47,642 nt of DNA from a bacterium (GTDB taxonomy: Bacteria > Patescibacteriota > Microgenomatia > UBA10105 > UBA927): NCBI GenBank assembly GCA_021817785.1, contig JAKAFY010000012.1, positions 1-47,642 on the forward strand. Direction: 5' to 3'. Positions 1-8,224 of this stretch are shown piece after piece. How positions within the stretch are numbered: position 1 is the first letter of the stretch; every line of letters starts with the position of its first letter. The translations under genes and the position numbers were made by a program. The notes beneath the pieces are model-generated. The model searched no databases and was not told where the DNA came from. It saw only the letters and a list, made by a program, of their open reading frames with translations.

Positions 1-685
1 ACAGATTTGCCGCGTCTTCGATCGTCGATTTGAGCGACGCAATGCGCGGGCGTATTGACGTACTCCCGATGTGGTCCGGATACCGGCTGGGATCTATCAT
101 ATCCAGCTCGGTGCGCATGATATCGATGGACTTGGCCATGTCGTTAATTTTCGGAGTCAGCGCCGTCATGGTTTTTACCGCCGTCTGAATACGCTCGTCT
201 GCCGTACCCAATACGAATTTTCCGCCTTTTTTGAATCCCAACAAGTCCGCATTCGGCTCGATGGCCTCTACCGCTTTGTCGGCAGCATCAAGCGCGGCAA
301 ATCCCGCTTTGATGGCATGCGATCCGTCCATCACGTACGAACCCAGGAATGGCACATACTGAAGCGGCATGATTTTGTTGTATTCCGCGGCAAGGTCGGT
401 AAACGCAACCCGCGTCTTTCCCAGGCCGTCCTTGGTCGCTGCCAAATCCTGATTTTTCAAAGCAACAGCCGTTTGCCGGCCGATGGCCGCGACAGCCTGT
501 CCTTTGGCGATGACTCCCCGAAGCGGGAGCAGCAATATACCGATGACCGCAATACCCACCAGTACGATTCCCAGGGGGATCAATATATATTTCGGAGAAA
601 ATGATTGTTTCGCACGCATAGGCGGCACGGGTGACGATGTATCCACAGATATTTTTTTCAACTCATCTGGCGGCATAGTATCCAT
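1..685 (-). CDS. DUF4012-like membrane-anchored protein, N-terminal part (truncated by window edge)
   Basis: Reverse-strand open frame absent from the ORF track because it runs off the edge; starts MDTMPPDELKKISVDTSSPVPPMRAKQSFSPKYILIPLGIVLVGIAVIGILLLPLRGVIAKGQAVAAIGRQTAVALKNQDLAATKDGLGKTRVAF, a single TM followed by a helical region, typical of DUF4012 proteins. Confidence 0.75.
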   Translation of the reverse strand, partial: MDTMPPDELKKISVDTSSPVPPMRAKQSFSPKYILIPLGIVLVGIAVIGILLLPLRGVIAKGQAVAAIGRQTAVALKNQDLAATKDGLGKTRVAFTDLAAEYNKIMPLQYVPFLGSYVMDGSHAIKAGFAALDAADKAVEAIEPNADLLGFKKGGKFVLGTADERIQTAVKTMTALTPKINDMAKSIDIMRTELDMIDPSRYPDHIGSTSIRPRIASLKSTIEDAANL

Positions 686-720
686 TGTGCCGTGAGACGG
701 AATACTTGTCAATACTATTT

Positions 721-1389
721 TTACACCGCTCCCTTACCGGAAATCATCGCCCACGGGCTTTTGAACATGATCATGAGGTCGAGGAGCAGGGATTTTTTCT
801 GCACGTAGTCCGCATCGAGTTTGATCCGCTTGTCAAAGTTCACTTCGCTTCTGCCGGATACCTGCCAGTGTCCCGTAATGCCGGGACGCGCCGACAGCAC
901 GATCTTTACCAGGTCTTTTGTGTGCGGATATTTCCGCTGCTGCTCTACCAATTCGTCGGAATAATACGGACGCGGACCGACCAGACTCATATCTCCCTGC
1001 AATACATTCAGAAACTGGGGCAATTCATCCAATGAATGCCTGCGGATAAAATGCCCGACGCGGGTGACCCGCGGGTCGTCGTGCAGTTTATAGCTATTGC
1101 GCTTATATTCCTGATACAGTGAGCGCAATGTGGGATCGGTACGAAGCTTCGTATGCGCGTTTACGATCATGGAACGGAATTTATACAGCTTAAACGGTTT
1201 TCCGTCTTTTCCGACACGCTCCGGCGTATCCGCAAACACCGGTCCCGGGCTGTCCAGCACGATGGCACAAGCAACCAGGATACCGATAGGGAGAAACAAT
1301 ACCATGAGGAATATGCTGCCCACCATGTCTATCAAACGCTTACTGATGCGGTACCAATTCCCATCCATAATATTAGGTGAGGTGGTCAT
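721..1389 (-). CDS. Undecaprenyl-phosphate sugar phosphotransferase (monotopic phosphoglycosyl transferase, bacterial sugar transferase family)
   Basis: [70 protein letters not shown] motifs. Confidence 0.95.
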   Translation of the reverse strand: MTTSPNIMDGNWYRISKRLIDMVGSIFLMVLFLPIGILVACAIVLDSPGPVFADTPERVGKDGKPFKLYKFRSMIVNAHTKLRTDPTLRSLYQEYKRNSYKLHDDPRVTRVGHFIRRHSLDELPQFLNVLQGDMSLVGPRPYYSDELVEQQRKYPHTKDLVKIVLSARPGITGHWQVSGRSEVNFDKRIKLDADYVQKKSLLLDLMIMFKSPWAMISGKGAV

Positions 1390-2458
1390 GTTCTGTGCCG
1401 TGCATGCTCTCGACCAGCTTTTTCACCTTGGGGACGGATGTTTTTTTGCAGACCAGCAGGACATCATCGGTGTTTACGACCAGCATACCGTCTACGTCGA
1501 TCGTTACCACTAATTGTTTTTTGTTATAGTTATATACCAGACTATCCACCGTATCTTCGAGCCGGACGTCTCCCTGCGTCACGTTTTTATCGTCGCTGTC
1601 TTCCAGCGCTTCTTTCAGGGCTTCCCATGCGCCGATATCGCTCCACTCGATGTTTTCCATAACGACAAAGGCGTCGCTCGGGTTCAGCTTTTCCAATATC
1701 GCATTGTCAAAATTTATTTTATCGAGCGTGGGATAGATGCGGTCCAGCACCGACTCAAACGCTTCGGTTTGCCACGCGTCTGCTATACGGGTAATATCGC
1801 GTGCGAGATTCGGCGCGAATTTCGTATAGAGAGACCACAAAAATTTCGGGGTGGTGACAAAATACCCCAAATTCCATCCGTGATGACGGTCTTCCATGTA
1901 TTGTTTCGCCGTTTCGACGTCCGGCCGATAATGCGCATCCACAAATTCATAAAACTCTACGCCGTTTACCGTTTGTACTGCCTTGCCAAACTGGATGTAT
2001 CCTAAATTTTCACTGGGAAACCGCGGCTTTTGCGTCACGAATACGAGTTTATCGGGATTCTTGGTAATTACCTCTCCGGCCGTGGTCAGTAATTTGCGGA
2101 ACAATGCCTCTTTTTTTACCAGATGATCGCTCCATAGGATGGCTATCGGCTCCGTGGGAGCTTCTTTCATAAGCAAAGCGGCCATAAGGCCCACTGCCGG
2201 CCCTACGTCACGCACCTGCGGTTCACCGATGACATGCCGCGGGGGAAGCTGATCCAGCTGTTCCTGCACGATAGACACGTAGGGCTTGCCGGTCGACACA
2301 TATATATTTTCCCACGTAAAATCCGGCTGAAGCCTGCCGGCCGCCAACTGCAACGTCGACAGATTACTGATAATTTTTTCAAACTGCTTGGGAGATTTTT
2401 TCCGCGAAAGCGGCCATAGCCTTGTTCCTACTCCACCGGCAAATATAATTGCTTTCAT
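1373..2458 (-). CDS. manC: Mannose-1-phosphate guanylyltransferase (no C-terminal PMI cupin domain)
   Basis: MKAIIFAGGVGTRLWPLSRKKSPKQF signature and WSDHLV; 361 aa. Confidence 0.9.
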   Translation of the reverse strand: MKAIIFAGGVGTRLWPLSRKKSPKQFEKIISNLSTLQLAAGRLQPDFTWENIYVSTGKPYVSIVQEQLDQLPPRHVIGEPQVRDVGPAVGLMAALLMKEAPTEPIAILWSDHLVKKEALFRKLLTTAGEVITKNPDKLVFVTQKPRFPSENLGYIQFGKAVQTVNGVEFYEFVDAHYRPDVETAKQYMEDRHHGWNLGYFVTTPKFLWSLYTKFAPNLARDITRIADAWQTEAFESVLDRIYPTLDKINFDNAILEKLNPSDAFVVMENIEWSDIGAWEALKEALEDSDDKNVTQGDVRLEDTVDSLVYNYNKKQLVVTIDVDGMLVVNTDDVLLVCKKTSVPKVKKLVESMHGTEHDHLT

Positions 2459-3600
2459 GTTCGTTCCTCCCTGCCTGCGTGTGCAGGCGTTACCAATCGG
2501 TCTACCAATAATTTCATGCGCATTGCGAACTGTTGTTCGTGCATGAGGGCGCTCTGTTCTCTGCAGGATGCAGAAGAAAATGTTTTCCTGCCAAAAGCCT
2601 CTACGGCACGAATCACTGCTTCCGGCGTCTGCTCGTCGAATAATACACCGGTTACATTGTCTTTGACAATCTCGGAAACTCCGCTCTGACGATAGGCAAT
2701 CACCGGCTTGCCGATTGCCTGTGCTTCTGCCGCAACCAATCCGAAATCTTCATCCGCAGCAAATACGAATGCGCGGCATTCCCCATAATATCGGACGAGT
2801 TCAGAATCTGTCAAATGACGGTCGATAAACGTAATGGTTTTTCCGGCGAGATGCTTGAGCTCTCTTTTTTGCCTGCCGTCGCCGATAATGACCAGCGGTA
2901 ATCCGAGGGTGTTAAATGCACGGACGAGAATATCAACCCGTTTATAGCTTACCAATCTGGAAACCGTAAGAAAATATCCCTGTGTATTATTTTCTGTGAA
3001 CGGTGAACGGTGAACGGTGAACTTTTTCTCGTTTACCGGAGGATATATAACATCGACAACATTGCGATGATAATACCCTTCTATACGATCTTTCACCCGA
3101 TTGGATATTGCAATGTAATAATCAGGTCGTGAAGACGCGATCAGATCCCACCGCCGCAGGAGCGGACCAAGCCACGTGAGAAGTATGCGGGCGACACCGC
3201 TTATGATGCCGAGCCCGGGCTGGGCGCGGTACTGTTCGTACCCGCTCCAGAGATACCGTGTCGGCGTCAGACAATAACAGATATGCACGGTGCCGGGCTT
3301 GGTAATGATATTTTTCGCTTCGGCGCTCGTTATCGAAATCACGGCATCGTAGGCATCAAAATTGAATGTCTCAAACGCCATGGGCGTAAGCATCGCTAGG
3401 GATTCGTGCATGCGGTTGGCAAACGGCAGGTGTTGGAGAAATGACGTGCGTACGGAAAATACATCCGCCCATGTGGCACGTTTCGGATCATACACCGCGG
3501 TATAAAGCGGCGCATCCGGCCATATACGGTGAAGTGCCAAAAGCACCCGCTCCGCACCTCCCCATTTGTTTACCCGATCATAGACGAGCGCTACGTTCAT
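2455..3600 (-). CDS. GT4 family glycosyltransferase (WbaZ-like)
   Basis: ORF extends to 3738, but the conserved start is MNVALVYDRVNKWGGAERVLLALHRIWPDAPLYTAVYD at 3600; YFLTVSRLVSYKRVDILVRAF and ADEDFGLVAAEAQAIGKPVIAY motifs. Confidence 0.9.
   Translation of the reverse strand: MNVALVYDRVNKWGGAERVLLALHRIWPDAPLYTAVYDPKRATWADVFSVRTSFLQHLPFANRMHESLAMLTPMAFETFNFDAYDAVISITSAEAKNIITKPGTVHICYCLTPTRYLWSGYEQYRAQPGLGIISGVARILLTWLGPLLRRWDLIASSRPDYYIAISNRVKDRIEGYYHRNVVDVIYPPVNEKKFTVHRSPFTENNTQGYFLTVSRLVSYKRVDILVRAFNTLGLPLVIIGDGRQKRELKHLAGKTITFIDRHLTDSELVRYYGECRAFVFAADEDFGLVAAEAQAIGKPVIAYRQSGVSEIVKDNVTGVLFDEQTPEAVIRAVEAFGRKTFSSASCREQSALMHEQQFAMRMKLLVDRLVTPAHAGREERT
2996..3022. repeat. Short heptamer tract (ggtgaac)x3.9 inside GT4 gene
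   Basis: gtgaac ggtgaac ggtgaac ggtgaac; encodes FTVHRSPFT at the linker between GT-B domains. Confidence 0.85.
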
Positions 3601-4648
3601 AGATATTGAGTGTCTGTTCGGCCATCCGGCGCCATGAATACGACAAAAGCATGTTGCGGCCGGCGACACCGGGACGTGGGATGTTGCCGAGTGCCGCCCG
3701 GATACTTGCGGAATCATTCGGATCAAAATATGTGGCATGGTCGCCTACTATTTCATGAAAAATTGCGATATCCGAAACCAGCACGGGGCATCCGAACGAC
3801 AACGCTTCAAGCGCCGGCAATCCGAATCCCTCCATAAGAGACGGAAATACGAATGCTGTGGCATTGCGGTACAAATTAGCCAGCTCGGTATCGTCCGCAG
3901 GTCCGAAAAAGAACACGTTTTCGCTCCGCACACGTGTACGCAGTCTCCGGTAGAAAAAGTCGTCATTGCCGACAAGTACTAATTTCCTTTTTTCTTTCGT
4001 TACGGCATCTATGAGCATCTCCAGATTTTTATGCGGGTAGGCGTTTCCGACATACAAAAGATATGGATCCTTTATGAGTCGCTTCGCGCCGGATAGCGGA
4101 CCGCTGATGTGAGCCAATGTAGTATCCACTCCTTCATACGTTACCGTGATCTTGTCATCTGCTATGTGAAAATGATCGATCACCTCGCGTTTTGTCGTTT
4201 CCGACACGGCTATGACATGCCGCGCATTCCGAAGCCCCACAAAAAGCTCCAGCCAATACCCCAGCCGTTTCAGCTGATACAGCGGCAACGGCAGCGTGGT
4301 GGCCTTCCCGGTATTAAAATGGAGTATGGTCAGGTCATGGATCGTGACAATCATGGCGCCGCGGTACAGTATCGGAGGATTATGGTACGGGATATGGACA
4401 AGGTCCAATGTTTCCTTGGCAAACAGTTTCGGCATAACCCACTGTTCCCTTAGGGTGTGCCACGACACGTCGGCACATACTTTCGTCCACCGGGCATTCG
4501 GAAGCACGAACGACGCATAACTTTTTTTCCGCAAAAATATGACGTACTCGTTTGTCCTGTCGATGTCGGAAAGATTACCCAGCAGGTTCCTGATATACCG
4601 CCCGACTCCGGTTTCTTCCAATAATCGTGCATCTATACCTATCTTCAT
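3578..4648 (-). CDS. GT4 family glycosyltransferase
   Basis: MKIGIDARLLEETGVGRYIRNLL; TIHDLTILHF; YLLYVGNAYPHKNLEMLIDA; PSLMEGFGLPALEALSFGCPVLVSD. Confidence 0.93.
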   Translation of the reverse strand: MKIGIDARLLEETGVGRYIRNLLGNLSDIDRTNEYVIFLRKKSYASFVLPNARWTKVCADVSWHTLREQWVMPKLFAKETLDLVHIPYHNPPILYRGAMIVTIHDLTILHFNTGKATTLPLPLYQLKRLGYWLELFVGLRNARHVIAVSETTKREVIDHFHIADDKITVTYEGVDTTLAHISGPLSGAKRLIKDPYLLYVGNAYPHKNLEMLIDAVTKEKRKLVLVGNDDFFYRRLRTRVRSENVFFFGPADDTELANLYRNATAFVFPSLMEGFGLPALEALSFGCPVLVSDIAIFHEIVGDHATYFDPNDSASIRAALGNIPRPGVAGRNMLLSYSWRRMAEQTLNIYERSARL

Positions 4649-4653
4649 ATGCG

Positions 4654-5592
4654 TTACAGAGAAAATTTCTCAAGAAAGAACAGTCGCGTCGCATAGACTG
4701 CATTTACGATCCACGTGAGTATACCGGGGTACGTTTTTTCATAATGCTTGGTATAAAATAACCAATTGTATTTTTGGAAATATATTTCCGTCGTTACGCG
4801 GCGTTTTTTAAACGGATTAGCCCTGCCGCTTTGTTTCTTTTTATGAAGCATGGTTACCGCCGGGTTAAACCATATGTCCCACCCTGCCTGCCGTATGCGA
4901 TAACACCAGTCTATATCCTCCCCGTACATAAAATAATCCTCATCCAACAACCCTACCTCCCGTATCACCTCGTTCCGCACCAGAAAAAAAGCACCGACGA
5001 TACAGTCTACTGTGTGAGCCGAGGAAAGGTCCTTGTATCCCTGGTGATACTCGCCGAACAGTTTTGTGCGGGGAAATAATTTTTCCAGTTTACTAAGATA
5101 GGTAAACGCAACCCATGGCGTCGGAAACCCCCGATGACACGCAGGATCCATCGAACCGTCTGCAAGTAAAAGTTTGCACGTTGAAGCCCCTGCCTTCGGA
5201 TGGCGATCCATAAACCGGATCATGGCCGCTAGGGTATCCGGGGGCATTTCCGTATCGGTATTCAAAAGCAACACGTATCTCCCGCGTGCGTTGCGGATGC
5301 CGGGATTATTCCCTGCGGCGAATCCCAGATTTTTCTTATTATCGATGATACGAACGTCGGGAAACGATTCCCGGATCATGTCCAGGCTGTTGTCCGACGA
5401 CCCGTTATCGCAGACGATCACTTCCATCGTGTATGCCTCCAACCGGGAAGCATACAGCGTCGTAAGACACATCCGTGTCAGCTCCCTCGTATTATAGTTG
5501 AGGATGACCACAGACAGATCTATCGCATGATGTGCCGATGACGGTTTCATAATTTTTTTCTTATCGGTGCGCATGTTTCCAGACGTCACCAA
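4654..5592 (-). CDS. GT2 family glycosyltransferase (rhamnosyltransferase-like)
   Basis: LSVVILNYNTRELTRMCL; VCDNGSSDNS; LNTDTEMPPD; MYGEDIDWCYRIRQAGW. Confidence 0.92.
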   Translation of the reverse strand: MVTSGNMRTDKKKIMKPSSAHHAIDLSVVILNYNTRELTRMCLTTLYASRLEAYTMEVIVCDNGSSDNSLDMIRESFPDVRIIDNKKNLGFAAGNNPGIRNARGRYVLLLNTDTEMPPDTLAAMIRFMDRHPKAGASTCKLLLADGSMDPACHRGFPTPWVAFTYLSKLEKLFPRTKLFGEYHQGYKDLSSAHTVDCIVGAFFLVRNEVIREVGLLDEDYFMYGEDIDWCYRIRQAGWDIWFNPAVTMLHKKKQSGRANPFKKRRVTTEIYFQKYNWLFYTKHYEKTYPGILTWIVNAVYATRLFFLEKFSL

Positions 5593-6739
5593 GTTCGCGC
5601 GCTATAATATCCCAGGTATAGTTTTTCTCTACGAGTCGCCGCGCTTCACGGGATATGCGTTCCCGCACCTTCGCATGTTCCCAGATATCGGTCACCGCGT
5701 CCACATACTCGTTGGTCGTGCGCGCCTCCAGATAATGGACATCCGGCTCCGCCAGAAGCCCCGCCATGCCGTGCGCGCTGGTTACTATCGGCAATCCGCT
5801 CGCCATGGCTTCCAGCATTTTATACTTGGTGCCTCCTGCAATCGCATGCGGAGCAAGCAGGACGTCCGCATCGTGATATACAGCCGTGATATCCAAAACA
5901 TCGTTTTGGATACGTCCTCCGAGCGCCTGCACCCGGGAAACGATTTCCGACGGGATATGCCGGCCGGCAATCGTCAGCTCTGCATGAGGATGTTTCCTCA
6001 GGATAGCAGGCCAGATTGTCCGGACCAATTCATCTGCTGCCTGCCGGTTCGGAAGCCACCGAAAATTTCCCACAAATACCGCCCGTTTCCGGCTGATTGT
6101 CGGCGGCGGCTGGAATTGAAACATAGACAAATCGACGCCGTTCGGTACGACTGCAACGTCGTGGCTCAGGTAGGTTTCTATGATAGTTGCATCATCAGTC
6201 GATACGGCGGTCACGGCAGCGGCCCTGCGCCATACCGTTCGCTCCCAGGAAAAAAGCTTCCCCACATCCCATGAAAGTAGCGGCCGGAGCAGTGGCAAAC
6301 GGAACGTGGCGACATACCGCTCGTACACCGAGTATTCGATATTGTGTTCCGATACGACGACCGGTATGGACGTATGCGGCAACGACGGCCAGACATAAAA
6401 CGGCTCCAGATGGATACGGTCATACCGGTCCGCGGCAAGTATTTTTTGCAAAAGCAACCGCATCCTGGCGTTATCGTAGGTCGCGAGCAAAAACGGAAAC
6501 GAAGAACACGCTGTACCCAGAATATATTTGGGTTGCCAGGCGTACCCGCGGTGTACCATATAGACCCGCTTGCAAAATCCGAGATCGGATACATACGCCC
6601 GTTCCCGTTCGTCCCGGATAAATGATACCAGGGTAATCTCATGCTGTTTGGACAGCCGCTTCAAAAGCTGGTATATGCGGATTTGACCGCCGGAATGCAA
6701 TGGATACGGCAATACTGCGGAAACAAAAAGGATATTCAT
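5561..6739 (-). CDS. GT4 family glycosyltransferase
   Basis: Likely start MNILFVSAVLPYPLHSGGQIRIYQLL (ORF extends to 6754); AVFVGNFRWLPNRQAADELV; ADVLLAPHAIAGGTKYKMLEAMASGLPIV. Confidence 0.9.
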   Translation of the reverse strand: MNILFVSAVLPYPLHSGGQIRIYQLLKRLSKQHEITLVSFIRDERERAYVSDLGFCKRVYMVHRGYAWQPKYILGTACSSFPFLLATYDNARMRLLLQKILAADRYDRIHLEPFYVWPSLPHTSIPVVVSEHNIEYSVYERYVATFRLPLLRPLLSWDVGKLFSWERTVWRRAAAVTAVSTDDATIIETYLSHDVAVVPNGVDLSMFQFQPPPTISRKRAVFVGNFRWLPNRQAADELVRTIWPAILRKHPHAELTIAGRHIPSEIVSRVQALGGRIQNDVLDITAVYHDADVLLAPHAIAGGTKYKMLEAMASGLPIVTSAHGMAGLLAEPDVHYLEARTTNEYVDAVTDIWEHAKVRERISREARRLVEKNYTWDIIARELGDVWKHAHR

Positions 6740-6754
6740 ACGTCCCGACTGCAA

Positions 6755-8224
6755 CTACTTTGTATTCTTTACCACCGTTTTTGGTTTCGTGAGGTCTATG
6801 ATGGCAAAGGTCTTGTTTCGTACGAGAACGGTGTATTGCTCCGCGAGTGTTTTTGTTTCCCAATCGTTATCCGTCGGGGATACGGTGACGTACGCCGTTG
6901 CCCCCATGGCAATTTTTTTATCGATATCAAACCCTAACGGCCATCCCTGACGGTGGGTAGCGTACAAAAACGTGGTATCGCCGTTATACGGAGCTATGAC
7001 TTTGGCGTTTTTGGGTAATAGTTTGTCAGCTGCTGTTCCCGCTTCGATGATTTCCGGGTGATTGATCCAGTAATACGATCGGATCGTATACCAGGAAAAT
7101 GCGACCATGAATGCGATACACGTGCCTGCCATGACCACTGCCATCGGCCGGGAAAAAACTTTATGTGTCACCATGAACACGATGCCTTTTGCGACATATA
7201 TCGACACGATCGGCAAAAGGAGTATCTGGTAATAATCGTGCTGGACGTTGCCTGCCGCAAATACGATAAGATACAGAAGACTTCCGACCGTTAGCCACCG
7301 GAGCGTCCACCCTTCCCGTTTCCCTCCGGGCAGTATGAGGCCCAGTACGAACGGAACGACCCCCCAATACCCGAGGATCAGATTTGCAATCCGTTGGGAG
7401 AACAGCCAGTAAAACCATGCGCCTTTAAACCGGATATCCCCTTTGTTAAAGAGCCAGTCAGATGCAGGTATTCCTTCGGGAAACTGCAGAATCCAGTGCC
7501 GCCACCACAAAAACGGCGAGAGCGACAAGGCGGCGTAGAGAAAACTCCGGACAATAAACTCTTTGGAAAACCCGTATTTTTTCCACAAAAGATACGGCAC
7601 CGGGATAAGTAAAAACCCGGCCGTCGGCTTGACGAGCACTGCCAGCGCGGAACTTATGATGCTTATGATAAACAGCCATGCATCTTCCGGCGGGCGTTTT
7701 TCCCCGTGATCCGACAGCCGTACCAGACAATACAGACTTGCCACCGAAAAAAATACCGCCAGGGGCTCGGCCAGCGTCACGCGGCCGTAATACACGCTAT
7801 ACGGCAATATTGCATAGATGACACCGGTGAGCACTCCGGTAAACGGGCTTATGAGCAGCGAAATCATGAGCGTCAGAAGTATTGCAGCGCCGGACGACGC
7901 TACTATCGTCGTTATCCGGAGCCATCCGTCCAGCGATATGCGGGACGAAATATGACTCAAACCTACCGCAATCATCTGATAAACCGGGAATTCCACCATC
8001 CTCCAACCCATCGGGTTGTCTTTGCCGGACTGGATGTTCGACAAATCTTCATACCGTGGGTGCAACGGATCCATGCCGAATTGCACGAAATACCGGGCGA
8101 CCGCAGCCGTGTCGACCTGCCGGAAACTATGCCAATCCGCTATCGGGCCGTTGAATTTATACAAACGGACGGCCACCGAAACGGCAAAAATCAATATAAG
8201 TGACACAACGGTATATTTTTTCAT
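6755..8224 (-). CDS. GT39/ArnT-like multi-membrane glycosyltransferase
   Basis: DWHSFRQVDTAAVARYF GT-C motif, YSVYYGRVTLAEPLAVFF, about 11 hydrophobic segments. Confidence 0.85.
   Translation of the reverse strand: MKKYTVVSLILIFAVSVAVRLYKFNGPIADWHSFRQVDTAAVARYFVQFGMDPLHPRYEDLSNIQSGKDNPMGWRMVEFPVYQMIAVGLSHISSRISLDGWLRITTIVASSGAAILLTLMISLLISPFTGVLTGVIYAILPYSVYYGRVTLAEPLAVFFSVASLYCLVRLSDHGEKRPPEDAWLFIISIISSALAVLVKPTAGFLLIPVPYLLWKKYGFSKEFIVRSFLYAALSLSPFLWWRHWILQFPEGIPASDWLFNKGDIRFKGAWFYWLFSQRIANLILGYWGVVPFVLGLILPGGKREGWTLRWLTVGSLLYLIVFAAGNVQHDYYQILLLPIVSIYVAKGIVFMVTHKVFSRPMAVVMAGTCIAFMVAFSWYTIRSYYWINHPEIIEAGTAADKLLPKNAKVIAPYNGDTTFLYATHRQGWPLGFDIDKKIAMGATAYVTVSPTDNDWETKTLAEQYTVLVRNKTFAIIDLTKPKTVVKNTK

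Noticed and set aside
71-604. 177-aa plus-strand ORF
   Set aside because: Antisense to the DUF4012-like reading frame; no recognisable fold or motifs; shadow ORF.
682-715. TTGACA-N17-CACAAT as a promoter for the DUF4012-like gene
   Set aside because: Good -35, but the -10 is weak and overlaps the assigned ATG; would require a downstream start codon; not enough support.
5567-6274. 235-aa plus-strand ORF, longest antisense frame
   Set aside because: Lies entirely opposite a clear GT4 gene (5561-6739) and has no family motifs.
7706-8203. 165-aa plus-strand ORF (and many other 60-235 aa antisense ORFs)
   Set aside because: Shadow ORFs opposite well-supported glycosyltransferase genes; low-complexity R/H/Q-rich translations typical of antisense frames.
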